A program made the position numbers and the translations under genes. DNA of 7,082 nt, from the NCBI GenBank assembly GCA_964650405.1, contig CAZYTO010000287.1, forward strand, positions 1 through 7,082, given 5' to 3'. The number at the start of each line of letters is the position of its first letter. Position 1 is the first letter of the stretch. The notes below the pieces were generated by a model. The model saw only the letters and a list, made by a program, of their open reading frames with translations. It did no database searches and was not told where the DNA came from. This document shows positions 5,151 through 7,082 of this stretch, piece after piece. Source of the stretch: CAZYTO01 sp964650405 (GTDB lineage Bacteria; Acidobacteriota; Thermoanaerobaculia; Gp7-AA8).

Positions 5151-6815
5151 ATGCCACGAGCGTTGATCCTCACGTTTCTATTCGCCGCCGCGGCGGCGCA
5201 CGCACAATGTACGGATGGCGCGCTGGGAAATGGCACGCCCGAGTCATTCGCGCCGCTGAGCGCGTTCGACGTCAACGCCATCGTGCAAACGGCCGACTCG
5301 GCGTTCGCCGGCACTACTGCCACGATCGCCGTCGTCGATCGCGCCGGACGCGTCCTGGCCCTGCTGCACCAGTCGAACTACAAGCCCGGCAATGACGACC
5401 TGGCCGTGGGCGCGGCCCGGACGGCCGCCTTCTTCAGTCACAACATGGCGCCGCTCACGTCGCGCACCGTGCGCTTCATCAGCGGAGTGCACTTCCCGCC
5501 TGGTGTGGTCAACGCGCCCAACGCCGCCCTCTATGGGATCGAGAACACCAACCGTGGCTGCGATCTCAACACACCATTCAACCCCGGCAAGAGCGTTCCT
5601 CCGGCGCGCTCGCTGAACGGCAACCCCTGCAACGCCTTCGACAGCTCCGGCTGCGGCCCAGGCATCGTCACCGGCAAACAGCAGCCCGACGACGGGCCCT
5701 ACCCGCAGACGGTCGACGACCGTCCGGTCAACGCGGGAGGAATTCCCCTCTACCGCATTCTCGACACCAGCGGCCATGAGGGAGTGATCTCCGACGGGAA
5801 ACTGATCGGCGGGATCGGTGTGGCCGGGATCGATGACCCGGACGTGGCCGAGGCGGTCGCGGCGCAAGGAGCATTTGGAGCCGAGTTCTCGGCCGACGGC
5901 CCCGTGGTGCCTGTGCCTCAGTATCCACTGCCGTTCCCCGGCAACGTCTTCATCGATGGCATCCGCCTTCCGTTCCTCGGCCCCAGTCAGCAACTGAGGT
6001 TCGGCGACTTCGGGTTGCCGGACGGCATCAACAATCCCGCCCTCTACCCCAGTCATCCCTCAGGCACCGGCACCTACGTCATCGCACCAACCGCCGGCGG
6101 CTGTGCAGACAATGAGTACCTGGCCGGCCCCATCGCCGGTTCCCAGCTCTCCGCCGCCGACGTCGACGGCATCGTGCAACGCGCCGTGGCCGCGGCGAAA
6201 AAGACGCGTGGCATCATCCGCCTGCCGCTCAGCAGCTACGCGCGTATGGTCATCGCCGTCGCGGACCTCAACGGCAAGATCCTGGCGCTCTATCGCATGC
6301 CCGACGCCACGGTCTTCTCCATCGACGTGGCCGTGGCCAAGGCGCGCAACGTCATCTGGTTCAGTAGCGCCGGAACCGCCGACCTCGGCCTCCCCTCAGG
6401 CACGGCCGTGACGAACCGCACCATCGGCTTCGGCGCGCAGCCGCTCTATCCCCCGGGCATCGACTCGAAGGTCTTCCACGTGGGGACCGGACCGTTCTAT
6501 CCCCTCTTCCTGCACGATCTCGCCAATCCCTGCAGCCAGGGCTCGCAGCCGGCCAACGCCAATCAGAGCGGCATCGTCTTCTTCCCGGGCGCCACACCGC
6601 TCTACTCCGGCGGCAAGCTCGTCGGCGGTCTCGGCATCAGCGGCGACGGCGTGGAACAGGACGACTACGTGACGTACCTCGCTGCGGGCAGCTTCCTCCC
6701 GGACAAGAAGATCTGGGCCGACCGGCAGACGGTGAACAAAGTCCGGCTGCCCATGTTCAAGTTCCCCCGCCAGCCGGAGGGAGTGACGGAGTGCGGAGGG
6801 AAGCCGTGCAGCTAA
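5151..6815 (+). CDS. Secreted protein with two GlcG/HbpS-like (heme-binding superfamily) domains
   Basis: 554 residues from ATG 5151, with AGGAG at 5143-5147. Residues 1-18 form a Sec signal peptide with probable cleavage after AHA, before Gln19-Cys20; there is no lipobox. Two repeats of the GlcG/HbpS (DUF336) pattern follow. Domain 1 (about 38-240) has VVDRAGRVLALL at 61-72 and GKLIGGIGVAG near 217-227. Domain 2 (about 333-545) has VADLNGKILALYRM and GGKLVGGLGISG ending near 497. In each, an N-terminal helix, the D-x-x-G-x-(I/V)-L-A-L strand, a helix with A-x-x-x-A-R-x-x-x-(F/W)-(F/S), a long insert and a Gly-rich strand occur in family order. Each is longer than the usual single domain of about 140 residues. 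Several cysteines in the inserts may form disulfides. HbpS-type members bind heme; heme binding here is inferred only. The gene is 88 bp from the decaheme gene, with a hairpin between, so co-transcription is uncertain. Confidence 0.82.
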   Translation: MPRALILTFLFAAAAAHAQCTDGALGNGTPESFAPLSAFDVNAIVQTADSAFAGTTATIAVVDRAGRVLALLHQSNYKPGNDDLAVGAARTAAFFSHNMAPLTSRTVRFISGVHFPPGVVNAPNAALYGIENTNRGCDLNTPFNPGKSVPPARSLNGNPCNAFDSSGCGPGIVTGKQQPDDGPYPQTVDDRPVNAGGIPLYRILDTSGHEGVISDGKLIGGIGVAGIDDPDVAEAVAAQGAFGAEFSADGPVVPVPQYPLPFPGNVFIDGIRLPFLGPSQQLRFGDFGLPDGINNPALYPSHPSGTGTYVIAPTAGGCADNEYLAGPIAGSQLSAADVDGIVQRAVAAAKKTRGIIRLPLSSYARMVIAVADLNGKILALYRMPDATVFSIDVAVAKARNVIWFSSAGTADLGLPSGTAVTNRTIGFGAQPLYPPGIDSKVFHVGTGPFYPLFLHDLANPCSQGSQPANANQSGIVFFPGATPLYSGGKLVGGLGISGDGVEQDDYVTYLAAGSFLPDKKIWADRQTVNKVRLPMFKFPRQPEGVTECGGKPCS

Positions 6816-6862
6816 AGTCTTTGGCGCCCTTCGCCCGAATGTTCCTCGCACGGCGCGGGGCG

Positions 6863-6962
6863 ACGCTCTCCCCGCGGGAGAGGGCCGGCACTGGAGCGCG
6901 CTATCCGGAAGGCTGTGAATCAACTTCCCAGCAATCAGCGCGGAAGTGCCGGGGTGAGGGGT
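6863..6962 (-). repeat. 100-bp dispersed repeat element A, copy 2
   Basis: This copy is inverted relative to 1561-1660, with about 87% hand-counted identity and no gaps. Its palindrome is a 7-bp core (6866-6872 and 6876-6882, loop CGC) and is weaker than in the other copies. It begins 47 bp after the stop codon at 6815, so it could be transcribed at the 3' end of that mRNA. Confidence 0.85.
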
Positions 6963-7039
6963 CAATCCCTGCGGCGATAGCGAGCGTGCTGGCTAGCCGG
7001 GCTCGAAAAGAACGGACACAGGCGGTGCGAACGGAAGCG

Positions 7040-7082
7040 ACCCTCTCCCCGCGGGAGAGGGTCGGCACTGGAGCGCGCAATC
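7040..7082 (-). repeat. Dispersed repeat element A, copy 3 (cut by window end)
   Basis: The 43 visible bases match the reverse complement of 1618-1660 at 41 positions. The copy has the same orientation as copy 2, which starts 177 bp earlier. Its palindrome is the strongest of the three: a perfect 12-bp stem, 7038-7049 with 7053-7064, around CGC. The rest of the element lies outside the window. Confidence 0.8.

Noticed and set aside
5151..5210. Lipoprotein signal at Cys20 of the secreted protein
   Set aside because: The residues before Cys20 are His-Ala-Gln, which do not form a lipobox; cleavage after the AHA by signal peptidase I fits better.
6396..6965. Minus-strand frame running from element A into the secreted-protein gene
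   Set aside because: Its N-terminus is translated repeat and the remainder is antisense to a coherent GlcG/HbpS-like domain.
7038..7064. Rho-independent terminator at the strong 12-bp palindrome
   Set aside because: No T-run follows on either strand, and the same palindrome is part of dispersed element A, so it is listed as repeat. An effect on transcription is still possible.

Overview
The window is high-GC bacterial DNA with strongly G/C-biased third codon positions and all genes on the + strand. Multiheme cytochromes, FHA domains, cyclic-nucleotide-binding domains and many short dispersed intergenic repeats suggest an uncultured soil, sediment or subsurface bacterium. Acidobacteriota or a deltaproteobacterial/myxobacterial-type lineage would fit, but this is a loose inference; there is no rRNA or phylogenetic marker here.

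Layout. (1) 1-1253: 3' part of a gene whose start lies off the left edge. It encodes two cyclic-nucleotide-binding (cNMP) domains fused to a four-cluster [4Fe-4S] electron-transfer protein of the DmsB/NrfC/HycB type. (2) 1254-1916: 660 bp without a credible gene, built almost wholly from repeats: 7-bp and 8-bp tandem arrays, an inverted pair of composite cassettes, a 17-bp-stem hairpin and one copy of a 100-bp dispersed element. (3) 1917-2741: a membrane protein with two H-x13-H pairs, i.e. a probable diheme cytochrome b. (4) 2738-5062, overlapping the previous stop (ATGA): a 774-residue protein with the order FHA, membrane helix, ten-CxxCH cytochrome c domain, membrane helix, Pro/Ala-rich linker, FHA. 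(5) 5063-5150: a gap holding a long imperfect hairpin. (6) 5151-6815: a secreted protein with two GlcG/HbpS-like (heme-binding superfamily) domains. (7) 6816-7082: noncoding, with two more copies of the 100-bp element, inverted relative to the first; the second is cut by the window edge.

Working model (inference). The Fe-S protein, diheme cytochrome b and decaheme cytochrome c form a chain able to carry electrons across the cytoplasmic membrane, comparable in parts to the bc-type (Cbc) quinol-to-periplasm modules known from Geobacter. The unusual point is that two of the three redox subunits are physically fused to cytoplasmic signal-recognition domains: cNMP domains on the Fe-S protein and phosphothreonine-binding FHA domains at both ends of the decaheme protein. 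That would be a respiratory or redox-sensing complex wired to second-messenger and Ser/Thr-kinase signalling. This is the main candidate for an undescribed system in the window. The secreted GlcG/HbpS-like protein may be a functionally linked heme-binding partner or only a neighbour.
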